Positions 1-7,208 of a DNA stretch of 29,135 nucleotides are shown here, one piece after another. The notes under the pieces were generated by a model. That model did not search any database. It had not been told where the DNA came from and saw only the letters and a program-made list of their open reading frames with translations. The first letter of the stretch is position 1; each line of letters starts with the position of its first letter. Source of the DNA: JAJXWB01 sp047971685 (GTDB lineage Bacteria > Pseudomonadota > Alphaproteobacteria > Rhizobiales > Beijerinckiaceae). Location of the stretch: contig JBKDZW010000078.1 in NCBI GenBank assembly GCA_047971685.1, positions 1 to 29,135 of the forward strand. The letters run 5' to 3'. The position numbers and the translations under genes were made by a program.

Positions 1-327
1 CGCGGCCTCCTTGCCGTGCAGATCGGCAAGCTCGGCCTCAAGCGCCACCAAAGGCGCGTTCGTCCCCGAAATATTGCGCGTGCCGCCGGCGCCCGCGCCA
101 AGCCTGCCCGCCGTCGACTGCAAGGCCTCCACCACTTCGGGGTGGCGGCCCATGCCAAGATAATCGTTGGAGCACCAGATGGTCACATCGCGCTGGCCGC
201 CCGCCTCGTCGCGCCAGATCGCCCGCGGACGGTCGCTCACATCGCGTTCCAGATTGGCGAAAACCCGGTAGCGCCGCTCGTTGCGCAATTGCCCGATCGC
301 TGCTTCAAAATAGCGCCCGTAACGCAT
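1..327 (-). CDS. hemA: 5-aminolevulinate synthase, N-terminal part (gene runs off the left edge)
   Basis: The first 109 codons are visible. The product would condense glycine and succinyl-CoA to 5-aminolevulinate with PLP, the first step of tetrapyrrole synthesis by the C4 route, which is characteristic of alphaproteobacteria. The sequence shows the family hallmarks: a WCSNDYLGMG block near residues 51-60, then GAGAGGTRNISGT, then LEAELADLHGKEAA at the window edge. Start choice: ATG at 327-325 preceded by an AAGGAAGG ribosome site 4-5 nt upstream. The reading frame is open to base 1, so the catalytic lysine and the C-terminal half lie outside the window. It is divergent from the acyl-CoA dehydrogenase at 522. 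Identification rests on motif recognition and is strong despite the truncation. Confidence 0.93.
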   Translation of the reverse strand, partial: MRYGRYFEAAIGQLRNERRYRVFANLERDVSDRPRAIWRDEAGGQRDVTIWCSNDYLGMGRHPEVVEALQSTAGRLGAGAGGTRNISGTNAPLVALEAELADLHGKEAA

Positions 328-521
328 CGTGCCTTCCTTGCTCGATGACCGACGGCCCACGCGACAAAGCGCCGGCGCCGCCTGTGCCGAACGTTCACCC
401 ACAGATCAGCGCCTGCCTTATCAATTGTCAATTCAACCCGGCAATCGACCGTCTTGCGGGTTGTGCATCGGGCCCAAAATGGCCGACAATCCGATTTGAA
501 ATCAGGAGAGCCGACAAGATC

Positions 522-1700
522 ATGGGCCAGACCAAGGCATTGCCGACACAAGAAGAACGGCAGGCGATCCGCGACGGCGTGCGCGCGGTCGTCACGAAAT
601 TCGGCGACGATTACTGGCTGGAGCGCGACGAGGACGGCAAATTTCCGTTCGAGTTCCATAAGGCCATGGCCGACGGCGGCTGGCTCGGCATCACCATGCC
701 CGAGGAATATGGCGGCTCGGGCCTTGGCGTCACCGAGGCCGCGATCATGATGCGCGAGGTCGCAAGCCACGGCGGCGGCATGGCTGCCGCCTCCTCGGTG
801 CATATTAATCTGTTCGGCCCCCACCCCATTGTCGTGAAGGGCACGGATGCGCAGAAGCGCCGCTGGGTGCCGCGTCTGGTTGCGGGCGAAGACCAGGTCG
901 CCTTCGGCTTCACCGAGCCGGACGCCGGCCTCGACACCACGCGAATCAAGACTTTCGCGGAAAAGGTTCCCGGCGGCTATCTCGTCCGCGGGCAGAAGGT
1001 GTGGACCTCGACCGCGCAGGTCGCCAACAAGATCATGCTGCTCGCCCGCACCACGAAATTCGAGGATTGCCGACGCAAGACCGACGGCATCGCCATTTTC
1101 TACACCGATCTCGACCGCTCGAAGATCGAGGTGCGCCGCATTCCGAAAATGGGCCGCAAATCCGTCGATTCCAACGCTATTTTCATCGACGGCCTGTTCG
1201 TGCCGGAAGAAGACCGCATCGGCGAGGAAGGCAAGGGGTTCGGTTATATCCTGCATTCGCTCAACCCCGAGCGTATTCTCATCGGCTCCGAGGCGATCGG
1301 CATCGGTTTCGACGCGCTGCGCCGCGCTTCCGATTATGCGCGCGAAAGAATCGTGTTCGAGCGGCCCATCGGCATGAACCAGGCGATTCAGCATCCGCTT
1401 GCGGAAAAATGGATGAACCTGGAAGCGGCCTGGCTCATGGCGATGAAAGCCGCCGAACTCTACGATTGCGGAGAACCTTGCGGGGCTCAGGCCAATTCCA
1501 CGAAATTTCTCGGCGCCCGCGCAGGCCATGACGCGGCCTGGCAGGCGATCATGACGCATGGCGGCTTCGGCTACGCCAAGGAATACCACGTCGAGCGCCT
1601 GTTCCGCGAAGTGTCGCTGACCAGACTTGCGCCCGTCACCGAACAGCTCATCCTTTCCTTCATCGCCGAAAAGGTTCTCGACCTTCCCAAAAGCTATTGA
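522..1700 (+). CDS. acyl-CoA dehydrogenase
   Basis: A 392-residue FAD-dependent acyl-CoA dehydrogenase, the usual length for the family, introducing the alpha,beta double bond into an acyl-CoA. The FAD/substrate segment reads FGFTEPDAGLDTT, and the C-terminal part carries THGGFGYAKEYHVERLFRE. At the position of the medium-chain enzyme's catalytic Glu (the YEGT motif) there is Pro371 (RLAPVTEQ). The alternative base position used by isovaleryl-CoA dehydrogenase is filled by Glu250 in NPERILIG, so I infer that Glu250 is the base. Start: ATG 522 with AGGAG at 504-508, a rather long spacing. An upstream in-frame ATG at 345 would add 59 unconserved residues overlapping the hemA promoter region and was rejected. 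Substrate unknown. Confidence 0.9.
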   Translation: MGQTKALPTQEERQAIRDGVRAVVTKFGDDYWLERDEDGKFPFEFHKAMADGGWLGITMPEEYGGSGLGVTEAAIMMREVASHGGGMAAASSVHINLFGPHPIVVKGTDAQKRRWVPRLVAGEDQVAFGFTEPDAGLDTTRIKTFAEKVPGGYLVRGQKVWTSTAQVANKIMLLARTTKFEDCRRKTDGIAIFYTDLDRSKIEVRRIPKMGRKSVDSNAIFIDGLFVPEEDRIGEEGKGFGYILHSLNPERILIGSEAIGIGFDALRRASDYARERIVFERPIGMNQAIQHPLAEKWMNLEAAWLMAMKAAELYDCGEPCGAQANSTKFLGARAGHDAAWQAIMTHGGFGYAKEYHVERLFREVSLTRLAPVTEQLILSFIAEKVLDLPKSY

Positions 1701-1815
1701 GCGCGGCTCCGGACAAACGCGCGGACGCCTCTCCTCCCTCCCGCAAGGATGAGAGGGTTAGATGAGCGACAATGCAAAGGGTTCCGTTTCACTTAATCAA
1801 AACCAGGAGAACCAG

Positions 1816-3081
1816 ATGGCGTCCTCGCCCTACACCGGCCCTGTATTCGACATGGCGCTCGCGCAATTCCGCGATGTCGCCGACCATCTGGAAATTCCCG
1901 AAGACGTGCGCATACGCATTTTCATGCCCAAGCGCACGACCATCGTCTCCTGCCCCATCCATCTCGACGACGGCTCGACCGCCGTCTTTCAGGGCTATCG
2001 CGTTCAACATCATCTGACCCTTGGGCCGACCAAGGGCGGCACGCGCTTTGCGCCTTCGGTCGATGTCGGCGAAGTAGCCGCGCTTGCCGTCTGGATGAGC
2101 TGGAAATGCGCGCTTGCGGGCCTGCCCTACGGCGGCGCCAAGGGCGGCGTGACGGTCGATCCGCTATCGCTGTCGCGACGCGAACTCGAGGCGCTCTCGC
2201 GCCGCTACATGCAGGAGATGATCCCCTTCATCGGGCCGCACACCGACGTAATGGCGCCGGACATGGGCACCAACGAGCAGGTGATGGCCTGGTTCATGGA
2301 CACTTATTCCATGTATCAGGGCAAGACGGTCGTCGAGATCGTCACCGGCAAGCCCGTGGAAACCGGCGGCACGGTTGGCCGGCGCGAGGCGACCGGGCGC
2401 GGCGTCGCCCATCTTGCCGCCCGCGCCATGGAGGAGATGGGCATTAAGCCGCAGGATGCGACCGCCATCATCCAGGGTTTCGGGAATGTCGGCTCGGTCG
2501 CCGGGCAATCGCTGAGGGAACGCGGCGTCAAGATCGTCGGCGTTTCCGACCACACCGCCGCCTTCTACGATCCCAGGGGCCTCGATCTTGCGGCGCTGGA
2601 AAGACATGTGCACGAAAACCGCGTGCTGCGCGGTTTCAGCGATCAATTGGCGATAGACCCTGCCGAAATGCTGATCCAGCCTTGCGATCTCCTCGTGCCC
2701 GCCGCGCTCGAACGTGTGATCGACGCAGACAATGTCGGCAAGCTCAAATGTCGAATCATCGCGGAGGGCGCCAACGGGCCGACGACGCCGGAGGCCGACG
2801 CCGTGCTCGATAGCCGCCGCGACGAAATTTTCGTCGTGCCCGACATTCTGTGCAACGCCGGCGGCGTCATCGTCTCCTATTTTGAATGGGTGCAGGATCT
2901 CCAGCAATTCTTCTGGACGGAGGATCAGGTGATGGAGCGCCTTTACGCCGCGCTCGACCGCTCCTGGAACGCCGTGCGCGAGCGTGCCGCCAAGGACAAT
3001 ATTTCCAACCGCAAAGCGGCCCTCGCCATCGGCGTACAGACGGTGCGCCGCGCCAAGGAAATGCGCGGCCTGTTCCCGTGA
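1816..3081 (+). CDS. gdhA: glutamate dehydrogenase (Glu/Leu/Phe/Val dehydrogenase family)
   Basis: Oxidative deamination of glutamate to 2-oxoglutarate, or the reverse. The 421-residue length is normal for hexameric enzymes. Visible motifs are GPTKGGTRF (Lys73), the active-site PYGGAKGGV with Lys109, the conserved Asp149 in APDMGTNEQ, and the Rossmann GFGNVG at 221-226. An Asp in GVSDHTA at the end of the second Rossmann strand suggests NAD rather than NADP, which is an inference. Start: I prefer ATG 1816, which has AGGAG six bases upstream. An in-frame ATG at 1762 with a weaker GAGG site would add 18 low-complexity residues. It sits between two acyl-CoA genes on the same strand, with gaps of about 115 nt on each side, so shared transcription is possible but not shown. 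Leucine-type specificity cannot be excluded. Confidence 0.9.
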   Translation: MASSPYTGPVFDMALAQFRDVADHLEIPEDVRIRIFMPKRTTIVSCPIHLDDGSTAVFQGYRVQHHLTLGPTKGGTRFAPSVDVGEVAALAVWMSWKCALAGLPYGGAKGGVTVDPLSLSRRELEALSRRYMQEMIPFIGPHTDVMAPDMGTNEQVMAWFMDTYSMYQGKTVVEIVTGKPVETGGTVGRREATGRGVAHLAARAMEEMGIKPQDATAIIQGFGNVGSVAGQSLRERGVKIVGVSDHTAAFYDPRGLDLAALERHVHENRVLRGFSDQLAIDPAEMLIQPCDLLVPAALERVIDADNVGKLKCRIIAEGANGPTTPEADAVLDSRRDEIFVVPDILCNAGGVIVSYFEWVQDLQQFFWTEDQVMERLYAALDRSWNAVRERAAKDNISNRKAALAIGVQTVRRAKEMRGLFP

Positions 3082-3093
3082 GAAAAGCGGATT

Positions 3094-3129
3094 TTGGTCT
3101 CGGCTCAAAATATAGTTATGTTTCATAAC
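3094..3129 (+). promoter_or_regulatory. candidate promoter with overlapping palindromic operator upstream of the FadB-like gene
   Basis: A perfect 15-bp inverted repeat GTTATGtttCATAAC occupies 3115-3129. It overlaps a possible -10 element TATGTT (3117-3122) placed 17 bp after a weak -35 TTGGTC (3094-3099). The position is that of a repressor site. The palindrome is seen directly. The promoter and the idea of a TetR- or GntR-type fatty-acid regulator are inference. Confidence 0.5.
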
Positions 3130-3200
3130 AAAATATGCTAAACCCTCCCGGAAGCCGGACATACGGCTGCAACGGCCGTAAGGAACGGCGGGAGGGACCA

Positions 3201-5315
3201 ATGACGCAGACCAGGATTTTCGACGTGAAGTCGCACGACGGCGTGGCCGTCGTCACCGTCGACGCCCCCCCGGTCAACACGATCACGGCGGCGGTGCGCT
3301 CCGGCCTCAACGCCGCCCTTGACGAGGTGGCCGCGCTGAAAGGCGTCAAGGCGATCGTGCTCGCCTGCAAGGGATCGACCTTCTTTTCCGGGTCCGATAT
3401 CGGCGAATTCTCCGGCCCGCCGAAGGAGGCCGAATATCGCGCGCTCTTCGCCCGTCTCGAGGGGCAGAACGTGCCTGTCGTCGCAGCCCTGTTCGGCACG
3501 TCGCTCGGCGGCGGCTACGAGATCACGCTCGCCTGCCATTATCGCATCGCCGATGCGCGCACCCGCATCGGCTTTCCGGAAGTCAATCTCGGCATCAGTC
3601 CCGGCGCCGGCGGCACGCAGCGCCTGCCCCGCCTGATCGGCGCCGAGAAGGCGCTTGAAATGATCATCTCCACCAAGATGCTCGACGCCAGGACGGCGCT
3701 GGAATATGGCGCGATTGATCGCATCGCCGAGGGCGACGCCACCGCTGCGGCGATCGAATACGCCAAGGAGCTGGTCGCGGCCGGCAAGGGCCCGCGCCGC
3801 ACCAGCGAGATGAGCGTGAAGCCGGAAACGGCCACGCCGGAAATCTTCGCCGCGGCGGAAGCGACCGCCAAGAAGCTCTATCCCAACCGCATCGCCGCGC
3901 AGACCGCCGTCAAGGCGATCCGCACCGCAACCCGGACGCCGCTGAACGAAGGCCTGCTGATCGAGGAAAAGCTCGGCAACGAGTCCAAGGCGACCCCGGA
4001 GAGCAAGGGCGCGATCCACGTCTTTTTCGCCGAACGCGCAACCCGCAAGATCACCGACATTCCCGCCGACACCAAGCCCCGCGCGCTCGCCAAGGCCGGC
4101 ATCGTCGGCGCCGGCACGATGGGCGGCGGCATAGCCATCTGCTTTGCCAACGCCGGCATCCCCGTCACCGTGCTCGACACGAGCGACGAGGCGCTGAAGC
4201 GGGGCCTCGGCGTCCTCGAAGGCACCTATGACTCGATGGTCAAGCGTGGTCGCCTCTCGCCGGAGGACAAGGCGAAGCGCATGGGCCTCATCAAGGGCAC
4301 GGTGAATTACGCCGACCTCTCCGATGCCGATGTCATCATCGAGGCCGTGTTTGAAAACATGGACCTCAAGAAGAAGATTTTCGCCGAACTCGACAAGGTC
4401 GCCAAGCCCGGCTGCCTGCTTGCCTCCAATACCTCGACGCTCGATGTCGGAGAGATCGGCGAGGCGACGAAACGTCCGCAGGATGTGATCGGCCTGCATT
4501 TCTTCTCGCCGGCCAATGTCATGCCGCTTCTCGAAATCGTGCGCACGCCGAAGTCGAGCCCAGAAACCATCCGCACTGCGGTCGAACTCGCCAGGCCGCT
4601 CAAGAAGACGCCGGTGCTGGTGAAGATTTGCTACGGCTTCGTCGGCAATCGCATGATGGAGCCCTATGGCCGCGAGGCCGAGCGCATGGCGATGGAGGGC
4701 GCGAGCCCGCGCGAAATCGACACGCCCATGGAAAAATGGGGCATGGCCATGGGCCTGCTGGCTGTCTACGACATGGCCGGCGTCGACATCGGCATCAACG
4801 TGCACAAGGCCAACGCCGACCAATATCCCATCGACCCCACTTATTATCAGGCGGAAGCAGCGCTCGGCGAACACGGCCGCTACGGCCAGAAATCCGGCAA
4901 GGGCTTCTACAAATACGAAAAGGGCGACCGCAAGCGTTACGACGATCCCGAGGCCATCGCGATCATCGCCAAACGCGCAGCCGAGCTTCAGATTCCGCAA
5001 TCCGCCCACCCGGAAGAAGAAATTGTCGAACGCTGCCTCTATCCGCTCATCAACGAGGGCTTCAAAATCCTTGAGGAAGGCGTCGTGATGCGGGCAGCCG
5101 ACATCGACGTGGTCTGGACTTCCGGCTACGGGTTCCCGCGCTATCGCGGCGGCCCGATGCACTACGGCGAGACCGTCGGCCTGAAAAAAGTGCTCGACGG
5201 CATGCTCAAATACAAGGAACGCTTCGGCCCCATGCATTGGGAGCCCTCGAAGCTCCTGGTCGAACTCGCAACGAGCGGCAAGACGATTGCGCAATGGGAG
5301 AAGTCGCGTGCGTAA
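3201..5315 (+). CDS. enoyl-CoA hydratase / 3-hydroxyacyl-CoA dehydrogenase fusion (FadB/FadJ-like)
   Basis: A 704-residue bifunctional beta-oxidation enzyme: hydration of 2-enoyl-CoA, then NAD-dependent oxidation of the 3-hydroxyacyl-CoA. Domains: crotonase-type hydratase, residues about 1-190, with both catalytic glutamates visible (Glu107 in GGGYEITLAC, Glu127 in GFPEVNLGISPGAGGTQRL). A linker follows, then the Rossmann fold from residue 298 (AGIVGAGTMGGGIA), the dehydrogenase His433-Glu445 pair in GLHFFSPANVMPLLEIV, Asn483 in FVGNRM, and the C-terminal helical domains. Start: ATG 3201, with GGAGG at 3191-3195; the longer reading frame from 3135 would cross the palindrome and was rejected. 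No thiolase partner is adjacent, unlike classical fadBA. FadB versus FadJ subfamily cannot be settled by eye. Confidence 0.93.
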   Translation: MTQTRIFDVKSHDGVAVVTVDAPPVNTITAAVRSGLNAALDEVAALKGVKAIVLACKGSTFFSGSDIGEFSGPPKEAEYRALFARLEGQNVPVVAALFGTSLGGGYEITLACHYRIADARTRIGFPEVNLGISPGAGGTQRLPRLIGAEKALEMIISTKMLDARTALEYGAIDRIAEGDATAAAIEYAKELVAAGKGPRRTSEMSVKPETATPEIFAAAEATAKKLYPNRIAAQTAVKAIRTATRTPLNEGLLIEEKLGNESKATPESKGAIHVFFAERATRKITDIPADTKPRALAKAGIVGAGTMGGGIAICFANAGIPVTVLDTSDEALKRGLGVLEGTYDSMVKRGRLSPEDKAKRMGLIKGTVNYADLSDADVIIEAVFENMDLKKKIFAELDKVAKPGCLLASNTSTLDVGEIGEATKRPQDVIGLHFFSPANVMPLLEIVRTPKSSPETIRTAVELARPLKKTPVLVKICYGFVGNRMMEPYGREAERMAMEGASPREIDTPMEKWGMAMGLLAVYDMAGVDIGINVHKANADQYPIDPTYYQAEAALGEHGRYGQKSGKGFYKYEKGDRKRYDDPEAIAIIAKRAAELQIPQSAHPEEEIVERCLYPLINEGFKILEEGVVMRAADIDVVWTSGYGFPRYRGGPMHYGETVGLKKVLDGMLKYKERFGPMHWEPSKLLVELATSGKTIAQWEKSRA

Positions 5316-5408
5316 TGCGCGAAACGAGCCTGCCCTTCCGCCTCTGCACGGGGAGGAAGGCGCGCCCGGATATTGCTACGATCGCTGTACAAACCGGAGG
5401 ACAATTCC

Positions 5409-6275
5409 ATGAAGATCGACGATCTCGTCGCCATCGACGTCCACACTCACGCCGAAGTCTCCTGCCGCCAGGGCCCCGATCCCTATTGGCAGCCTTTCGA
5501 GGACGCCGCGAACAAATATTTCAAGGCGCCTCCGCGCCCCACCATCGCCGAGACGATCAAATATTATCGCGAAAAGAAGATCGGCCTCGTGATGTTCACG
5601 GTCGACAGCGAGTTCCAGATCGGCAACCGCCGCATCCCCAATGACGAAATCGCAGAAGCCGCCGCCGCCAATTCCGACATGATGATCGCCTTCGCCTCCA
5701 TCGACCCGCACAAGGGCATGATGGGCGTGCGCGAAGCGCGCGACCTCATCGAGAGCGGCGCGGTCAAGGGTTTCAAGTTCCACCCGACCTGCCAGGGCTT
5801 CTTCCCCAACGACCGCATGGCCTACAAGCTCTACGAGGTGATCGCCGAACACAAACTGCCGGCCATCTTCCACACCGGCCATTCCGGCATGGGCACGGGC
5901 CTGCCGGGCGGCGGCGGCCTGCGGCTGAAATATTCGCAACCCATCCATATCGACGATGTCGCGGTCGACTTCCCCGACATGACCATCATTCTCGCCCATC
6001 CCTCATGGCCCTGGACGGACGAAGCGCTCTCGATGGCGCTGCACAAGGAGAATGTCTACATCGACCTGTCCGGCTGGATGCCCAAATACTTCCCGCCGCA
6101 GGTCGTGCAATACGCAAACGGCCAGTTGCGCAACAAGATGCTGTTTGGTTCAGACTTCCCGCTGATCCAGCCCGACCGCTGGATCAAGCAATTCGCAGAA
6201 GCCGGCTTCAAGCCGGAAATCCACGACCTCATCCTCAAGCAGAACGCCGTGCGCGCCCTGCGCCTTGGCGCCTGA
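5409..6275 (+). CDS. amidohydrolase family 2 protein (ACMSD-like metal-dependent hydrolase/decarboxylase)
   Basis: A 288-residue TIM-barrel protein of the amidohydrolase-2 family, whose members include carboxymuconate-semialdehyde decarboxylase, resorcylate decarboxylases and lactonases. Metal-site motifs are in the expected order: DVHTH with His12 and His14, FHTGHSG with His155, LAHPS with His197, and FGSDFPL with Asp249. No signal peptide is seen, so it should be cytoplasmic. Start: ATG 5409 with GGAGG at 5396-5400. It follows the FadB-like gene by 93 nt and is followed at once by an intrinsic terminator, so it is probably the last gene of this transcription unit. The substrate is unknown. 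Its place next to beta-oxidation genes hints at ring-derived or hydroxy-acid intermediates, but that is only context. Confidence 0.85.
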   Translation: MKIDDLVAIDVHTHAEVSCRQGPDPYWQPFEDAANKYFKAPPRPTIAETIKYYREKKIGLVMFTVDSEFQIGNRRIPNDEIAEAAAANSDMMIAFASIDPHKGMMGVREARDLIESGAVKGFKFHPTCQGFFPNDRMAYKLYEVIAEHKLPAIFHTGHSGMGTGLPGGGGLRLKYSQPIHIDDVAVDFPDMTIILAHPSWPWTDEALSMALHKENVYIDLSGWMPKYFPPQVVQYANGQLRNKMLFGSDFPLIQPDRWIKQFAEAGFKPEIHDLILKQNAVRALRLGA

Positions 6276-6298
6276 GACGGCGTCATTCCCGGACCGTG

Positions 6299-6331
6299 AA
6301 GCCCGCAGCGCCCGCTGCGGGCTTTTCTTTT
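6299..6331 (+). terminator. intrinsic terminator after the amidohydrolase
   Basis: A perfect inverted repeat GCCCGCAGCG / CGCTGCGGGC (6301-6322), effectively a 9-bp stem with a 4-nt loop, is followed by TTTTCTTTT. It lies about 25 nt after the stop codon of the amidohydrolase and separates it from the phasin promoter. Confidence 0.9.
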
Positions 6332-6385
6332 GCCAAGCTCGCGCCATTTGCCACCAATGGTGTGCCAGAATGGCGCATCAATTTT

Positions 6386-6434
6386 TTGTGCATTGCACAA
6401 TTTTTATTGCAATGCCGCAAATCTTGAGTTATAT
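6386..6434 (+). promoter_or_regulatory. phasin promoter with two TGC-type palindromes (possible PhaR sites)
   Basis: TTGTGCattGCACAA at 6386-6400 is a 6-bp-arm inverted repeat. A second, shorter one, TTGCaatgccGCAA (6407-6420), covers the likely -35 TTGCAA (6407-6412). That element is followed 16 bp later by TTATAT (6429-6434) as a possible -10. In alphaproteobacteria the repressor PhaR binds TGC-rich sites ahead of phasin genes and leaves them when PHA granules form. Assignment to PhaR is by analogy. The core TGCATTGCA also occurs upstream of the second phasin. Confidence 0.6.
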
Positions 6435-6497
6435 ACCCCCCGTTCCCGGATGCGGCGCCGCCCACGGGCCGCGCCAAGGAGACCCAAGGAGAGTCCC

Positions 6498-6863
6498 ATG
6501 ACCAACATGCCTAAATTTGAAGTTCCCGCCGAACTCCGCGACTTCGCCGTGAAGGGCGTCGATCAGGCCCGCAAGGCTTTCGACGCTTTCGTTGGCGCCG
6601 CCCAGAAGGCCGCCGAGCAGGCCGAGAAGTCCCCGATCGCCATTCCTGCGGCTGTCAAGGATCTCAACTCCAAGGTGATGAACATCGCTCAGACCAACGC
6701 CAAGGCCGCTTTCGACCACGCCGAAGCGCTCGTCAAGGCGAAGGATCCGCAGGAAGCCCTGTCGCTTCAGACCGAATATCTGAAGGCGCAGATGGCCACC
6801 CTTCAGGAGCAGGCCAAGGAACTCGGCGAAGCCACCAAGACGGCCTTGACGCCGAAGGCGTAA
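6498..6863 (+). CDS. phaP: phasin (PHA granule-associated protein)
   Basis: A 121-residue small amphipathic protein that coats polyhydroxyalkanoate granules and controls their number and size. The sequence is almost wholly helical in character, rich in Ala, Lys, Glu and Gln, without cysteine or signal peptide. It has the phasin-family pattern of an N-terminal PAELRDFAVKGVDQARKAFDAF segment-type opening, an ANP-like middle with IAQTNAKAAFDHAEALV, and a coiled-coil-like LQTEYLKAQMATLQEQ stretch. The start ATG at 6498 has a strong AAGGAG site six bases upstream. The longer frame from 6330 runs through the promoter and was rejected. It has its own promoter and is followed by the four-hairpin array at 6962-7090, as expected for a very highly expressed gene. 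Confidence 0.93.
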   Translation: MTNMPKFEVPAELRDFAVKGVDQARKAFDAFVGAAQKAAEQAEKSPIAIPAAVKDLNSKVMNIAQTNAKAAFDHAEALVKAKDPQEALSLQTEYLKAQMATLQEQAKELGEATKTALTPKA

Positions 6864-6961
6864 TACCGGCGTTTCGCCTCAGGCGTCATTTTCGGACGGC
6901 TGATGGCGAAGGTGCAAGATAGTCCGGGGCGCTGCGAAAACAGCGCTGCCGGAATGCCACG

Positions 6962-7090
6962 GAGAGCGCGGTTTACGCGCTCTTTTTGGTTGACTGAGAG
7001 CGCGGTTTACGCGCTCTTTTTGGTTGACCGAGAGCGCGGTTTACGCGCTCTTTTTTGGTTGCTGAGAGCGCGGTTTACGCGCTCTTTTTT
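6962..7090 (+). terminator. four tandem intrinsic-terminator hairpins (34-bp repeat)
   Basis: Four near-identical units with an exact 34-bp period begin at 6963, 6997, 7031 and 7065. Each contains the perfect stem AGAGCGCG / CGCGCTCT, the loop GTTTA, and a run of five or six T on the plus strand. Units 1-3 are linked by GGTTGAC- or GGTTGCT-like spacers. The T runs face only one way, so the array would stop transcription arriving from the phasin gene before it invades the convergent phaC-like gene. One such hairpin is a textbook terminator. Four exact copies in a row are unusual. Confidence 0.85.
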
Positions 7091-7182
7091 ATTTGCCCGG
7101 CAGCCAGAGGCGGCATGGAACGCATGAAGCTCATGAAGCGCACTGCCGAACGCCGCCAGAAACAGGCCACAGGAACAGATAC

Positions 7183-7197
7183 GCGCCCTCAGGGCGC
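7183..7197 (-). terminator. hairpin just after the phaC-like stop codon (weak terminator candidate)
   Basis: GCGCCCT-C-AGGGCGC is a perfect palindrome 11 nt beyond the stop codon on the minus strand. It has no proper T run, so termination by it alone is doubtful. Confidence 0.35.
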
Positions 7198-7208
7198 CAC
7201 CGCCTTCC

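Larger units (their letters stand above)
6864..7208. other. intergenic region between convergent phasin and phaC-like genes
   Basis: No credible gene. A 74-codon frame at 6903-7127 only translates the tandem hairpins. The region holds the four-hairpin array (6962-7090) and a hairpin near the phaC stop (7183-7197). The rest, about 7091-7182, shows nothing I recognise. Confidence 0.7.

Noticed and set aside
237..1589. 450-codon open frame on the minus strand opposite the first acyl-CoA dehydrogenase
   Set aside because: It is the antisense of a clear dehydrogenase gene in GC-rich DNA, has no recognisable domain, and overlaps hemA in another frame.
3138..5294. 718-codon open frame opposite the FadB-like gene
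   Set aside because: Antisense shadow typical of high-GC codon use. The plus-strand product has all catalytic motifs; this one has none.
6962..7090. CRISPR array
   Set aside because: The units are adjacent 34-bp terminator hairpins without unique spacers of regular length, and no cas genes are near.
6903..7127. 74-codon open frame across the hairpin array
   Set aside because: Its protein is just the translation of the tandem hairpins (repeated RARFTRSF-like words), with no ribosome site and no family features.
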